From NCBI GenBank assembly GCA_003446315.1, contig DMBA01000045.1, positions 511-17,495 on the forward strand: a stretch of 16,985 nucleotides of DNA, read 5' to 3'. This stretch comes from Ruminococcus sp. Its GTDB lineage: Bacteria; Bacillota; Clostridia; Oscillospirales; Ruminococcaceae. The position numbers were made by a program, and so were the translations under genes. Every line of letters begins with the position of its first letter. Position 1 is the stretch's first letter. The notes under the pieces were generated by a model, which worked only from the letters and a program-made list of their open reading frames with translations, did not search any database and had not been told where the DNA came from. This document shows, piece after piece, positions 7,322 to 14,276 of this stretch.

Positions 7322-7350
7322 ATCATATCATAGTTTATGCCGCTTGTCAA
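7322..7350 (-). promoter_or_regulatory. Near-consensus sigma-A promoter of the radical SAM-lipoprotein operon
   Basis: On the minus strand a perfect TTGACA (7350-7345) is 17 bases from TATGAT (7327-7322), one mismatch from consensus. The start codon lies 41 bases downstream. Such a promoter predicts strong constitutive transcription. Confidence 0.85.
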
Positions 7351-7462
7351 GGTAATAAAGGATATGCGGCATGCAATTTTGGCTGATTCGCACAACAGCA
7401 TAGTATCACACAAGAACAATTGCATTCGGCGTTATTTGCCTATCGGTGAACTTTAGATCAAT

Positions 7463-7485
7463 GCCGGCGGGGAGCCACCGCCGGC
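7463..7485 (+). other. GC-rich perfect hairpin abutting the topoisomerase promoter
   Basis: GCCGGCGG (7463-7470) and CCGCCGGC (7478-7485) form an 8-bp all-GC stem with a 7-base loop, ending 3 bases before the -35 element of the topoisomerase operon. It is not followed by a proper T-tract (GCCTTTACAAAA), so it is a poor terminator. It could be a protein-binding palindrome, or the terminator-like end of a short RNA from 7351-7460, where I see no gene. Confidence 0.5.
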
Positions 7486-7488
7486 GCC

Positions 7489-7517
7489 TTTACAAAATTT
7501 CAAAAATGTGGTATACT
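7489..7517 (+). promoter_or_regulatory. Promoter of the type II topoisomerase operon
   Basis: TTTACA (7489-7494) and TATACT (7512-7517) are separated by 17 bases, each one mismatch from the sigma-A consensus. The start codon follows 37 bases after the -10 element, with an AGAAAGGAAG ribosome binding site in between. Confidence 0.75.
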
Positions 7518-7554
7518 TATAAAGTATGGCAAAAAATCAGAAAGGAAGCTGATT

Positions 7555-9537
7555 ATGGCGAAGAAACAGCAGGAATACGGCAACGAAAGTATTACAATGC
7601 TGAAAGGCCCTGATAAAGTCCGGAAACGTCCGGCAGTTATTTTCGGTTCCGACGGCCCTGACGGCTGTGCACATTCAGTGTTCGAAGTCATTACAAACTC
7701 AATCGACGAGGCGCGTGCCGGTTTCGGTAAGAAAATCGTGATTACACGCTTTCTCGATCAGTCGATCGAAGTTGAAGATTTCGGCAGAGGCTGTCCCGTG
7801 GACTGGAACGCCGCCGAACAGCGCTATAACTGGGAACTCGTTTACTGCGAACTCTATGCAGGCGGTAAATATGACGCAAACGGCGATAACTACGCTTATT
7901 CGCTCGGCTTGAACGGTCTTGGTCTGTGCGCGACGCAGTTCGCTGCGGAATATATGGATGTTACCGTCATTCGTGACGGGCAGCAGTATGAACTGCATTT
8001 CGAAAAAGGTGAGAATATCGGCGGATTGAAAAAAGATACGCCCAGCCGGAAACAAACCGGTACCAAAACACGCTGGAAACCCGATCTCGAAGTGTTTACC
8101 GATATTGATGTGCCCGATGAATGGTTCCGGGATGTGCTCAAACGGCAGGCGGTCGTCAATCCCAATCTCTTGTTTGTCTATCGCAATGAGATCACGCCGG
8201 GAAAATTTGAAACCACCGAATTCCTCTATGAAAACGGTATCACCGACTATGTCACGGAGATCGTCGGCGAAAAACCCCTGACACCCGTCCAGTTCTGGCA
8301 GTGCGACCGCAAGGGCCGCGACCGTGCTGACCGTGATGAATATAAGGTCAAGCTCTCCGTTGCGTTTGCCTTTTCCAATCAGGTGCAGCGGATCGAATAT
8401 TACCACAATTCCAGTTACCTCGAACACGGCGGTTCGCCGGATGATGCGGTCAAACGTGCCTTTACCGCGCAGATTGATGCGTTTCTGAAGAATAATAACC
8501 GCTATCAGAAAAATGAAGGCAAGATCTCCTTTGCCGATGTGCAGGATTGTCTGGTGCTCGTATCTTCGTCGTTTTCAACTGTCGCTTCTTATGAGAACCA
8601 GACCAAAAAAGCAATCACCAACCGCTTCATCTATGAGGCAATGACCGAATTCCTCAAGCATCAGCTTGAAGTTTATTTCACAGAAAATCCGGACGATGCC
8701 GCAAGGATCGCAGAACAGGTGCTCATCAATAAACGCAGCCGCGAAAATGCGGAGCGTACCCGTTTGAATATCAAGAAAAAATTGTCCGGTAATCTCGATC
8801 TCTCGAATATGGTGCCGAAATTTGTCGATTGCCGTTCCAAAGATACCACAAGACGCGAATTGTATATCGTGGAGGGCGATTCGGCTCTCGGTTCTGTCAA
8901 AATGGCGCGGGATGCCGAATTTCAGGCGGTCATTCCGGTGCGCGGCAAGATCCTGAACTGCCTGAAAGCCGATTATGTCCGCATCTTCAAAAGCGAGATC
9001 ATTACCGATCTGCTCAAAGTGCTCGGCTGCGGTGTTGAGGTCACCTCGAAAGCCAATAAAGAGCTTTCCACGTTCAGTCTTGATAATCTGCGCTGGAACA
9101 AAATCGTGATCTGTACCGATGCCGATGAAGACGGATTCCATATCCGCACCCTCATTCTGACCATGATCTACCGGCTTGCACCGACACTGATCCGCGAAGG
9201 TTATGTTTATATCGCTGAATCTCCGCTTTTTGAGATCACCACAAAAGACCGCACCTATTTTGCCTATGACGAAAAGGAACGGGTCAAGATCCTCGATATG
9301 ATCGGCGATCAGAAATTTACCTTGCAGCGCTCAAAGGGTCTTGGTGAGAACGAAGCCGAAATGATGGCGCTGACAACAATGAATCCCGAAACACGCCGCA
9401 TCATTCGCATTACGCCGGAAGATGTTGAGGCAACGGCTATGATGTTTGATATGCTGCTGGGGGATAATCTCGCTGCCCGAAAAGACTATATCGCTGAACA
9501 CGGCGGCGATTATCTCGATCTTGCAGATATTTCATAA
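7555..9537 (+). CDS. parE: Type II DNA topoisomerase ATPase/Toprim subunit (topoisomerase IV ParE/GyrB-like)
   Basis: The 660-residue subunit hydrolyses ATP to drive strand passage in complex with the cleavage subunit encoded two genes downstream. ATG 7555 has AGAAAGGAAG upstream. The GHKL ATPase comes first: VFEVITNSIDE with Glu44 and Asn48, EDFGRG with Asp75 and Gly77, and GLNGLG at 118-123. The transducer domain follows. The Toprim domain has EGDSALGS (440-447) with Glu440, then TDADEDG with Asp522, Asp524 and Asp526. SKGLGENEAEMM matches the conserved KGLGE region. Two positions depart from the usual form: EGDSALGS has Leu445 where GyrB/ParE have Gly, and DFGRGC replaces DNGRGI. The length fits ParE and short GyrB. 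The partner lacks an obvious GyrA box, so a decatenating topoisomerase IV is more likely than gyrase; the symbol is given on that basis. Confidence 0.9.
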   Translation: MAKKQQEYGNESITMLKGPDKVRKRPAVIFGSDGPDGCAHSVFEVITNSIDEARAGFGKKIVITRFLDQSIEVEDFGRGCPVDWNAAEQRYNWELVYCELYAGGKYDANGDNYAYSLGLNGLGLCATQFAAEYMDVTVIRDGQQYELHFEKGENIGGLKKDTPSRKQTGTKTRWKPDLEVFTDIDVPDEWFRDVLKRQAVVNPNLLFVYRNEITPGKFETTEFLYENGITDYVTEIVGEKPLTPVQFWQCDRKGRDRADRDEYKVKLSVAFAFSNQVQRIEYYHNSSYLEHGGSPDDAVKRAFTAQIDAFLKNNNRYQKNEGKISFADVQDCLVLVSSSFSTVASYENQTKKAITNRFIYEAMTEFLKHQLEVYFTENPDDAARIAEQVLINKRSRENAERTRLNIKKKLSGNLDLSNMVPKFVDCRSKDTTRRELYIVEGDSALGSVKMARDAEFQAVIPVRGKILNCLKADYVRIFKSEIITDLLKVLGCGVEVTSKANKELSTFSLDNLRWNKIVICTDADEDGFHIRTLILTMIYRLAPTLIREGYVYIAESPLFEITTKDRTYFAYDEKERVKILDMIGDQKFTLQRSKGLGENEAEMMALTTMNPETRRIIRITPEDVEATAMMFDMLLGDNLAARKDYIAEHGGDYLDLADIS

Positions 9538-9552
9538 AATGAGGTGCCTGCT

Positions 9553-9987
9553 GTGAGTATGTTCAAAATGCAGTTCGGTGAACCCGAAATGATGCAGAAA
9601 ATGCAGGATCAGTTGCTTTATCCCAATGAAACGGTGCAGGCTGCGGTCTACTGCTCTTTTCAGGATACCGGTTTCTTTGCTTCGCCTTATCATATGATGA
9701 TCGGTTATGTCGGGCTGACCAGTCACGATCGGTTGATCGGCAGCAAAAGCGGCTATATTACAACAGAACCGCTGCATGTTGATCTATCTTCTGTTACAAA
9801 GCTCAAGGCGAAACGATCGCTGTTCGGACAGTATCAGGTGTATCTGGAATACTATGCCGAAAAAGGAAAAGGCAAACTGAAATTTGTTGTGCCTGCAAAG
9901 ATCTACGGACAGAAATTCCCGAATCAGCGTGAATATGCGCAGATCCTGATGCAGGCACTTCAGGAACGGCAGGCGCAGCTCCGGTGA
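9553..9987 (+). CDS. Small PH-like domain protein between the topoisomerase subunits
   Basis: This is a 144-residue protein. I favour GTG 9553, which lies 6 bases after GAGGTG (9541-9546); ATG 9559 is the alternative. The stop codon of the upstream topoisomerase gene is only 15 bases before it. The middle shows alternating strands: VGLTSHDRLIGSKSGY, then DLSSVTKLKAKRSLFGQYQV, then KLKFVVPAKIYGQKFPNQRE and a final helix. This order (a 'LTdxRLi' strand, a 'slfG' turn and a C-terminal helix) looks like bacterial PH domains. There is no signal peptide or membrane segment. Its position between the two subunits of one enzyme suggests shared regulation, and possibly a role with the topoisomerase, but no function is known to me. 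Confidence 0.72.
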   Translation: MSMFKMQFGEPEMMQKMQDQLLYPNETVQAAVYCSFQDTGFFASPYHMMIGYVGLTSHDRLIGSKSGYITTEPLHVDLSSVTKLKAKRSLFGQYQVYLEYYAEKGKGKLKFVVPAKIYGQKFPNQREYAQILMQALQERQAQLR

Positions 9988-10043
9988 GCGCGTGAAGTGT
10001 CCGTGCGATACCCTTTGAAACACCTTTGGAAAGGATTTTATTC

Positions 10044-12281
10044 ATGCCACGAAAGAGAAAGGAAACGCCCGCAAAACCGGCGAATCCGAATCATGCATAT
10101 ATCGAAGGCGCGGGATTGATGGTTGAGGAGCGCATCACCGAAACGCTCCGGAAAAACTTTATGCCGTATGCAATGAGTGCTATCGTTTCCCGTGCGCTTC
10201 CTGAAATTGACGGCTTTAAGCCTTCGCACCGCAAGCTGCTTTATACGATGTATAAAATGGGGCTGCTGTCCGGTGCGCGTACAAAATCCGCGAATGTGGT
10301 CGGGCAGACCATGCGCCTGAATCCGCACGGCGATGCTGCCATCTATGAAACGATGGTGCGTCTGGCACGCGGCAATGAGTCGCTGCTGCATCCTTATGTG
10401 GACAGCAAGGGAAACTTCGGAAAGGTCTATTCCCGCGATATGGCGTATGCTGCGCCGCGTTATACCGAAGTGCGGCTGGAACCGATCGCTGCGGAATTGT
10501 TTGCCGATATCGACCGCGAAACCGTCGATTTTGTGCCGAATTATGATAATACCACAAAAGAACCGACCCTGCTGCCGGCACGGTTTCCGTCGGTGCTGGT
10601 CAATGCAAATGTCGGCATTGCCGTTTCCATGGCAAGCAATGTCTGTCCGTTCAATCTCGCCGAAGTCTGCGAAACAACGGTCGCTTTGCTCCGCAATCCG
10701 GAACATGATCTGCTTTCTACCCTCAAAGGCCCCGATTTCCCGACCGGCGCTTTCATGCTCTATGATGAGGAAGAAATGCGCAAGATCTATGATACCGGCA
10801 GAGGCAGCGTCAAACTGCGCTCCAAATGGAATTACGACAAATCTGCAAACTGCATTGAAGTGACACAGATCCCGTATTCCACCACGGTGGAAGCGATCAT
10901 GGAAAAGATCGTGGAGCTGGTCAAGGCGGGCAAAATTCGTGAGATCTCGTATCTGCGTGATGAAACGGATATCAACGGTCTGAAACTCACGCTGGATCTC
11001 AAACGCGGTGTCGATCCCGATAAACTCATGCAGAAACTTTATCGCATGACCCCGCTGCAAGATGCTGTCTCCTGCAATTTCAATATCCTGATCGCCGGTA
11101 TGCCGAAGGTCATGGGTGTGCGCGAGATCCTCGAAGAATGGATCGCTTTCCGGACAGAGTGCATCCGCCGCAGAGTCTATTTCGATCTGCATAAGAAAAT
11201 GGATAAACTCCATTTGCTCGAAGGACTGGAAAAGATATTGCTGGATATCGACAAAGCCATCAAGATCGTCCGCGAAACGGAGGAAGAATCGGAAGTTGTT
11301 TCCAACCTCATGATCGGCTTCGGCATTGACAATATTCAGGCGGAATATGTCGCTGAGATCAAACTGCGGCATCTCAACCGCGAGTATATCCTCAACAGAA
11401 CCAAGGAGATCGAGCAGCTCCGGAAAGATATTGCGGAAATGCAGGACATTTTGCAGGATGTCAAAAAAATCCGCAAAATCATGATCGAGGAACTCAAAAA
11501 GATCGCCGAAAAATACGGACAGCCGCGAAAAACACTCTTTTACGATCTTTCTGATGAGCCGGAGATCGCAGCGGAAGACGATACGCCGGATTATCCGGTG
11601 CATCTGTTCCTCTCCGCAGAAGGCTATTTTAAGAAAATCACGCCGCAGAGCCTGCGCATGAGCAGCGACCATAAGCTCAAAGAGGGCGATGTGATGATGC
11701 AGCAGAAAAATGCATCCAACCGCACCGAATTGCTGTTCTTTACCGATCAGGCGCAGGTCTATAAAACACGCGCAAGCGCTTTCGATGATACAAAGGCGAG
11801 CGTGCTGGGCGATTTTGTCCCCGTGAAACTCGGTTTTGATGAGGGGGAGCGCGTCCGTTTTATGGCGGCAACCGATGATTACAGCGGCTTTTTGCTGTTC
11901 TGCTATCAGAACGGTAAGATCGCCAAAGTGCCCCTGCAAGCTTATGCGACCAAAACAAATCGCAAAAAGCTCGCAAATGCGTATTCTGCGAAGAATCCGC
12001 TTGCCGAGATCCTGTTTATCTCTGAGGATTGCAATGTTATGCTGCGGTCGTCCAATAATCGTGCGATCGTCTTCAATACCGCGATGCTGCTGCCGAAATC
12101 AACCAGAGATTCCATCGGCGTGCAGGTCATGACGTTGAAAGCAAAGGGCGCTGTGCTCGATTCCGCGCAGGTGCTGAATTCTGAGGAATTTGAAGCAATG
12201 CAGAAATATGTGGTCAAAAATATCCCGGCGGCGGGCGGTATGGCAAAAGATCTGGAGATCAACGGGCAAATGACATTGTGA
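10044..12281 (+). CDS. parC: Type II DNA topoisomerase cleavage subunit (topoisomerase IV ParC/GyrA-like)
   Basis: The 745-residue subunit cuts and rejoins DNA through a tyrosine. ATG 10044 has AAAGGA 8 bases upstream; a TTG six codons earlier was rejected. The N-terminal winged-helix and tower domains include MPYAMSAIVSRALPEIDGFK (the family's 'YS..vI..RalPd..DGLK' motif), NPHGDAAIYET (93-103) and APRYTE with catalytic Tyr140. A coiled-coil region spans about 400-510, followed by a degenerate beta-pinwheel to the C-terminus. No QRRGGKG-like GyrA box is visible, which argues against gyrase-type DNA wrapping. The position equivalent to E. coli GyrA Ser83 is Ala98, and the acidic partner position is Glu102. 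It is the last gene of the topoisomerase operon. As Clostridia also carry canonical gyrAB elsewhere, this is probably the second, topoisomerase IV-type enzyme. Confidence 0.9.
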   Translation: MPRKRKETPAKPANPNHAYIEGAGLMVEERITETLRKNFMPYAMSAIVSRALPEIDGFKPSHRKLLYTMYKMGLLSGARTKSANVVGQTMRLNPHGDAAIYETMVRLARGNESLLHPYVDSKGNFGKVYSRDMAYAAPRYTEVRLEPIAAELFADIDRETVDFVPNYDNTTKEPTLLPARFPSVLVNANVGIAVSMASNVCPFNLAEVCETTVALLRNPEHDLLSTLKGPDFPTGAFMLYDEEEMRKIYDTGRGSVKLRSKWNYDKSANCIEVTQIPYSTTVEAIMEKIVELVKAGKIREISYLRDETDINGLKLTLDLKRGVDPDKLMQKLYRMTPLQDAVSCNFNILIAGMPKVMGVREILEEWIAFRTECIRRRVYFDLHKKMDKLHLLEGLEKILLDIDKAIKIVRETEEESEVVSNLMIGFGIDNIQAEYVAEIKLRHLNREYILNRTKEIEQLRKDIAEMQDILQDVKKIRKIMIEELKKIAEKYGQPRKTLFYDLSDEPEIAAEDDTPDYPVHLFLSAEGYFKKITPQSLRMSSDHKLKEGDVMMQQKNASNRTELLFFTDQAQVYKTRASAFDDTKASVLGDFVPVKLGFDEGERVRFMAATDDYSGFLLFCYQNGKIAKVPLQAYATKTNRKKLANAYSAKNPLAEILFISEDCNVMLRSSNNRAIVFNTAMLLPKSTRDSIGVQVMTLKAKGAVLDSAQVLNSEEFEAMQKYVVKNIPAAGGMAKDLEINGQMTL

Positions 12282-12309
12282 TGACAGCGAATGACCTGAC
12301 AAAATCGGA

Positions 12310-12332
12310 ACAATTCTTTTGAATTGTATTTT
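12310..12332 (+). terminator. Weak hairpin terminator after the topoisomerase operon
   Basis: ACAATTC (12310-12316), a TTTT loop and GAATTGT (12321-12327) make a 7-bp AT-rich stem followed by ATTTT. Stability is low, so termination may be partial and the GNAT operon may receive readthrough. Confidence 0.35.
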
Positions 12333-12383
12333 CAAAAATTGCAAAAATATCGTTGTTTCGTTTATTTTGAAAGGATTCTTATT

Positions 12384-12854
12384 ATGATTCGCAGAGCAGA
12401 GCAAAGAGATATTCCCGACATTTTGAAACTGTTGGTGCAGGTTGACATGGTGCACCATAACGGCAGACCGGATCTGTTTCAGGGCCCGGCAACAAAATAT
12501 AATGCGGAGCAGCTCGCTGCAATCTTGCAGGATGACCGCTTACCCGTGTTTGTGCTGACTGATGACACCGATCAGCATGTGCTCGGGCATGCGTTTTGCA
12601 AGCATCAGCAGATCATCGGCGATGCCGTTCTCACGGATGTCAAAACGCTTTATATTGATGATATCTGTGTGGATGAACATGCCCGCAGACAGCATGTCGG
12701 GAAACGGCTTTATGATGCCGTGCTCGCATATGCGCGGGAATCCGGCTGCTATAACGTCACGCTGAATGTCTGGGCATGTAATCCCGGGGCACAGGCTTTT
12801 TATGAAAGCTGCGGCATGAAACCGCAGAAAATCGGAATGGAATGCATTTTATAA
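12384..12854 (+). CDS. GNAT-family N-acetyltransferase
   Basis: The 156-residue protein starts at ATG 12384 with GAAAGGATT upstream. It begins MIRRAEQRDIPDILKLL, a typical GNAT first strand and helix. Motif A is ICVDEHARRQHVGKRLYDAVL (near residues 93-113), where R-R-x-H-V-G-K would bind the pyrophosphate of acetyl-CoA. The late NVWACNPGAQAFYESCGM is the motif B region (N-x(4-6)-A-x-x-F-Y-x-x-x-G-M). It is a cytoplasmic acetyltransferase whose acceptor (a small amine or protein N-terminus) cannot be told. It is first in a compact run: the next ribosome binding site overlaps its stop codon. Confidence 0.9.
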   Translation: MIRRAEQRDIPDILKLLVQVDMVHHNGRPDLFQGPATKYNAEQLAAILQDDRLPVFVLTDDTDQHVLGHAFCKHQQIIGDAVLTDVKTLYIDDICVDEHARRQHVGKRLYDAVLAYARESGCYNVTLNVWACNPGAQAFYESCGMKPQKIGMECIL

Positions 12855-12864
12855 GGAGAATTTT

Positions 12865-13215
12865 ATGGCGAACCGATATGAGGGCAAGGATGCCGATTGG
12901 AGCACCGCTTATGTTCCGGTGCCGCGTTATTATGAGAAACCCGACGGCACACAGTTTGGTGTGCTGACCATCAATGAAGGAATTGAAACCATTATGCCGA
13001 AATTGCCGCAGGAACGCTATCAGCCGGATGGGCTGGCACTCGCTGAATGGCGTATTTTGCTCTATAGCAAGACAAGAGGCGATGTCATCGGCGATACCGA
13101 TTTCTATGACGCGATGCGGAAACTGGTGCTCGGCGGTTATATCAAGGATGATAACGGTGAAAATGTTTTGATAAAGGCACTTTCTCTGGCAGAACTTGAC
13201 GCTTTGATGCGATAA
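12865..13215 (+). CDS. Hypothetical protein in the GNAT-fumarase operon
   Basis: This 116-residue protein starts at ATG 12865 behind AAGGAG, which overlaps the stop codon region of the GNAT gene, and ends 15 bases before the fumarase alpha gene. I do not recognise the family. The sequence has an aromatic N-terminal part (DWSTAYVPVPRYYEKPDG), a central segment ending in LALAEWRILLYSKTRGDVIG, and a C-terminal helix rich in Leu and Ala. There are no cysteines, no signal peptide and no membrane segment, so it is a soluble cytoplasmic protein. Tight spacing on both sides makes it a genuine gene. It resembles a small helical accessory protein, but no function is claimed. Confidence 0.8.
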   Translation: MANRYEGKDADWSTAYVPVPRYYEKPDGTQFGVLTINEGIETIMPKLPQERYQPDGLALAEWRILLYSKTRGDVIGDTDFYDAMRKLVLGGYIKDDNGENVLIKALSLAELDALMR

Positions 13216-13230
13216 AAAAGGGGAATTATC

Positions 13231-14073
13231 ATGAGAGAAATTCATGTTCAGCAAATTACCGAAACGGTGCGGGATCTTTGTATTCGTGCAAACAGCGTCC
13301 TGCCGGATTCTTTGGAACAGTGCATTCGCTGCGGCAGTCAGAAAGAGGAATCTGCTGCCGGAAAGAGCGTTTTTGCAGACCTTTGTGCCAATCTCGATGC
13401 GGCACGGGAAACCGGTTTGCCCATTTGTCAGGATACCGGTATGGCAGTCATTTTTATGAAGATCGGGCAGGATGTGCATATTGTCGGCGGCGATCTGCGG
13501 GAAGCCGTGAATCAGGGCGTTGCTGCCGGTTATCTGGAAGGCTATCTGCGCTGTTCTGTTGTGGGAGATCCGCTGGAGCGCGTCAATACCGGAAACAATA
13601 CGCCTGCTGTGCTGCATCTGGATCTTGTTCCCGGTGATTCCATTCAGATTGACGTATGTCCGAAGGGATTCGGCAGCGAGAATATGAGCGCACTGCGGAT
13701 GTTCACGCCTGCCGCTTCACAGGATGATCTCATCGGTTTTGTGACGGATACCATCGCAAAAGCCGGCAGCAATCCCTGCCCGCCGATCGTGGTCGGAGTG
13801 GGCATCGGCGGCGATTTTGAACTGTGTGCGCTGCTGGCGAAAAAAGCGCTCTGCCGCGATATTTCGATCCGGAATCCGAAGCCGCTTTATGCCGGTCTTG
13901 AAGCAAAAATGCTCGATTCGATCAATCACCTCGGCATCGGGCCGCAGGGATTCGGCGGAACGGTCACGGCGCTTGCGGTCAATATTGAACAAGCCCCGAC
14001 GCATATTGCCGGATTGCCCATTGCGGTCAATGTCGGCTGCCATGTGACACGGCACGCTTCTGCTGTGCTCTGA
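13231..14073 (+). CDS. Class I (iron-sulfur) fumarate hydratase alpha subunit
   Basis: The 280-residue protein is the alpha (N-terminal domain) half of the oxygen-sensitive fumarase/tartrate dehydratase family, which interconverts fumarate and malate (or dehydrates tartrate). ATG 13231 has AAAAAGGGG upstream. The three expected [4Fe-4S] ligands are visible: Cys66 in PICQDTG, Cys183 in NPCPP and Cys270 in NVGCH. KGFGSENMS at 145-153 is the conserved loop, and VVGVGIGGDFE the glycine-rich segment. Length and ends match the alpha subunit of two-subunit enzymes. The beta subunit that normally follows is absent: a strong terminator begins 12 bases after the stop. Either beta is encoded elsewhere or this protein has another partner. 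L-tartrate dehydratase alpha is the main alternative. Confidence 0.9.
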   Translation: MREIHVQQITETVRDLCIRANSVLPDSLEQCIRCGSQKEESAAGKSVFADLCANLDAARETGLPICQDTGMAVIFMKIGQDVHIVGGDLREAVNQGVAAGYLEGYLRCSVVGDPLERVNTGNNTPAVLHLDLVPGDSIQIDVCPKGFGSENMSALRMFTPAASQDDLIGFVTDTIAKAGSNPCPPIVVGVGIGGDFELCALLAKKALCRDISIRNPKPLYAGLEAKMLDSINHLGIGPQGFGGTVTALAVNIEQAPTHIAGLPIAVNVGCHVTRHASAVL

Positions 14074-14085
14074 ATTGTTTGTATC

Positions 14086-14124
14086 AGCCCGTTCGGAATC
14101 GTATCCGGACGGGCTTGCTTTTTT
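14086..14124 (+). terminator. Strong intrinsic terminator of the GNAT-fumarase operon
   Basis: A 12-bp stem (14086-14097 with 14104-14115, one G-T pair, 6-base loop) is followed by TGCTTTTTT. It lies 12 bases after the fumarase alpha stop codon and cleanly separates the operon from sigK. Confidence 0.93.
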
Positions 14125-14129
14125 GTTGT

Positions 14130-14158
14130 GCATGAATCCGGTTGCCGCTGCATATGAT
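14130..14158 (+). promoter_or_regulatory. Candidate sporulation (sigma-E-like) promoter for sigK
   Basis: CATATGAT at 14151-14158 differs at one position from the sigma-E -10 consensus CATAYAHT, and lies between the upstream terminator and sigK. The -35 region 14 bases upstream (GCATGAA, 14130-14136) matches poorly. In Bacillus, sigK is transcribed by sigma-E and sigma-K, so the site makes sense, but the evidence is thin. Confidence 0.3.
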
Positions 14159-14276
14159 CCTAGGGAACCGCTGATGAAATCGGCATCTCCGATGGCTTTG
14201 AAATGGAGCGCTGCTCTCATGATAAATCCGCCGGCGGCACTTTATCAGTGTTTTCCCAGAGAAAGGCGGTGCGGAT

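Noticed and set aside
7699..9141. Minus-strand open frames opposite the ParE-like gene
   Set aside because: They are antisense to conserved ATPase/Toprim coding sequence, with no start signals or recognisable domains.
10038..11939. Very long open frame (633 codons) on the minus strand opposite the topoisomerase cleavage subunit
   Set aside because: It lies wholly antisense to a gene with clear family motifs, shows no ribosome binding site, and its Ile/His/Phe/Arg-rich composition is typical of a shadow frame. It is a codon-bias artefact.
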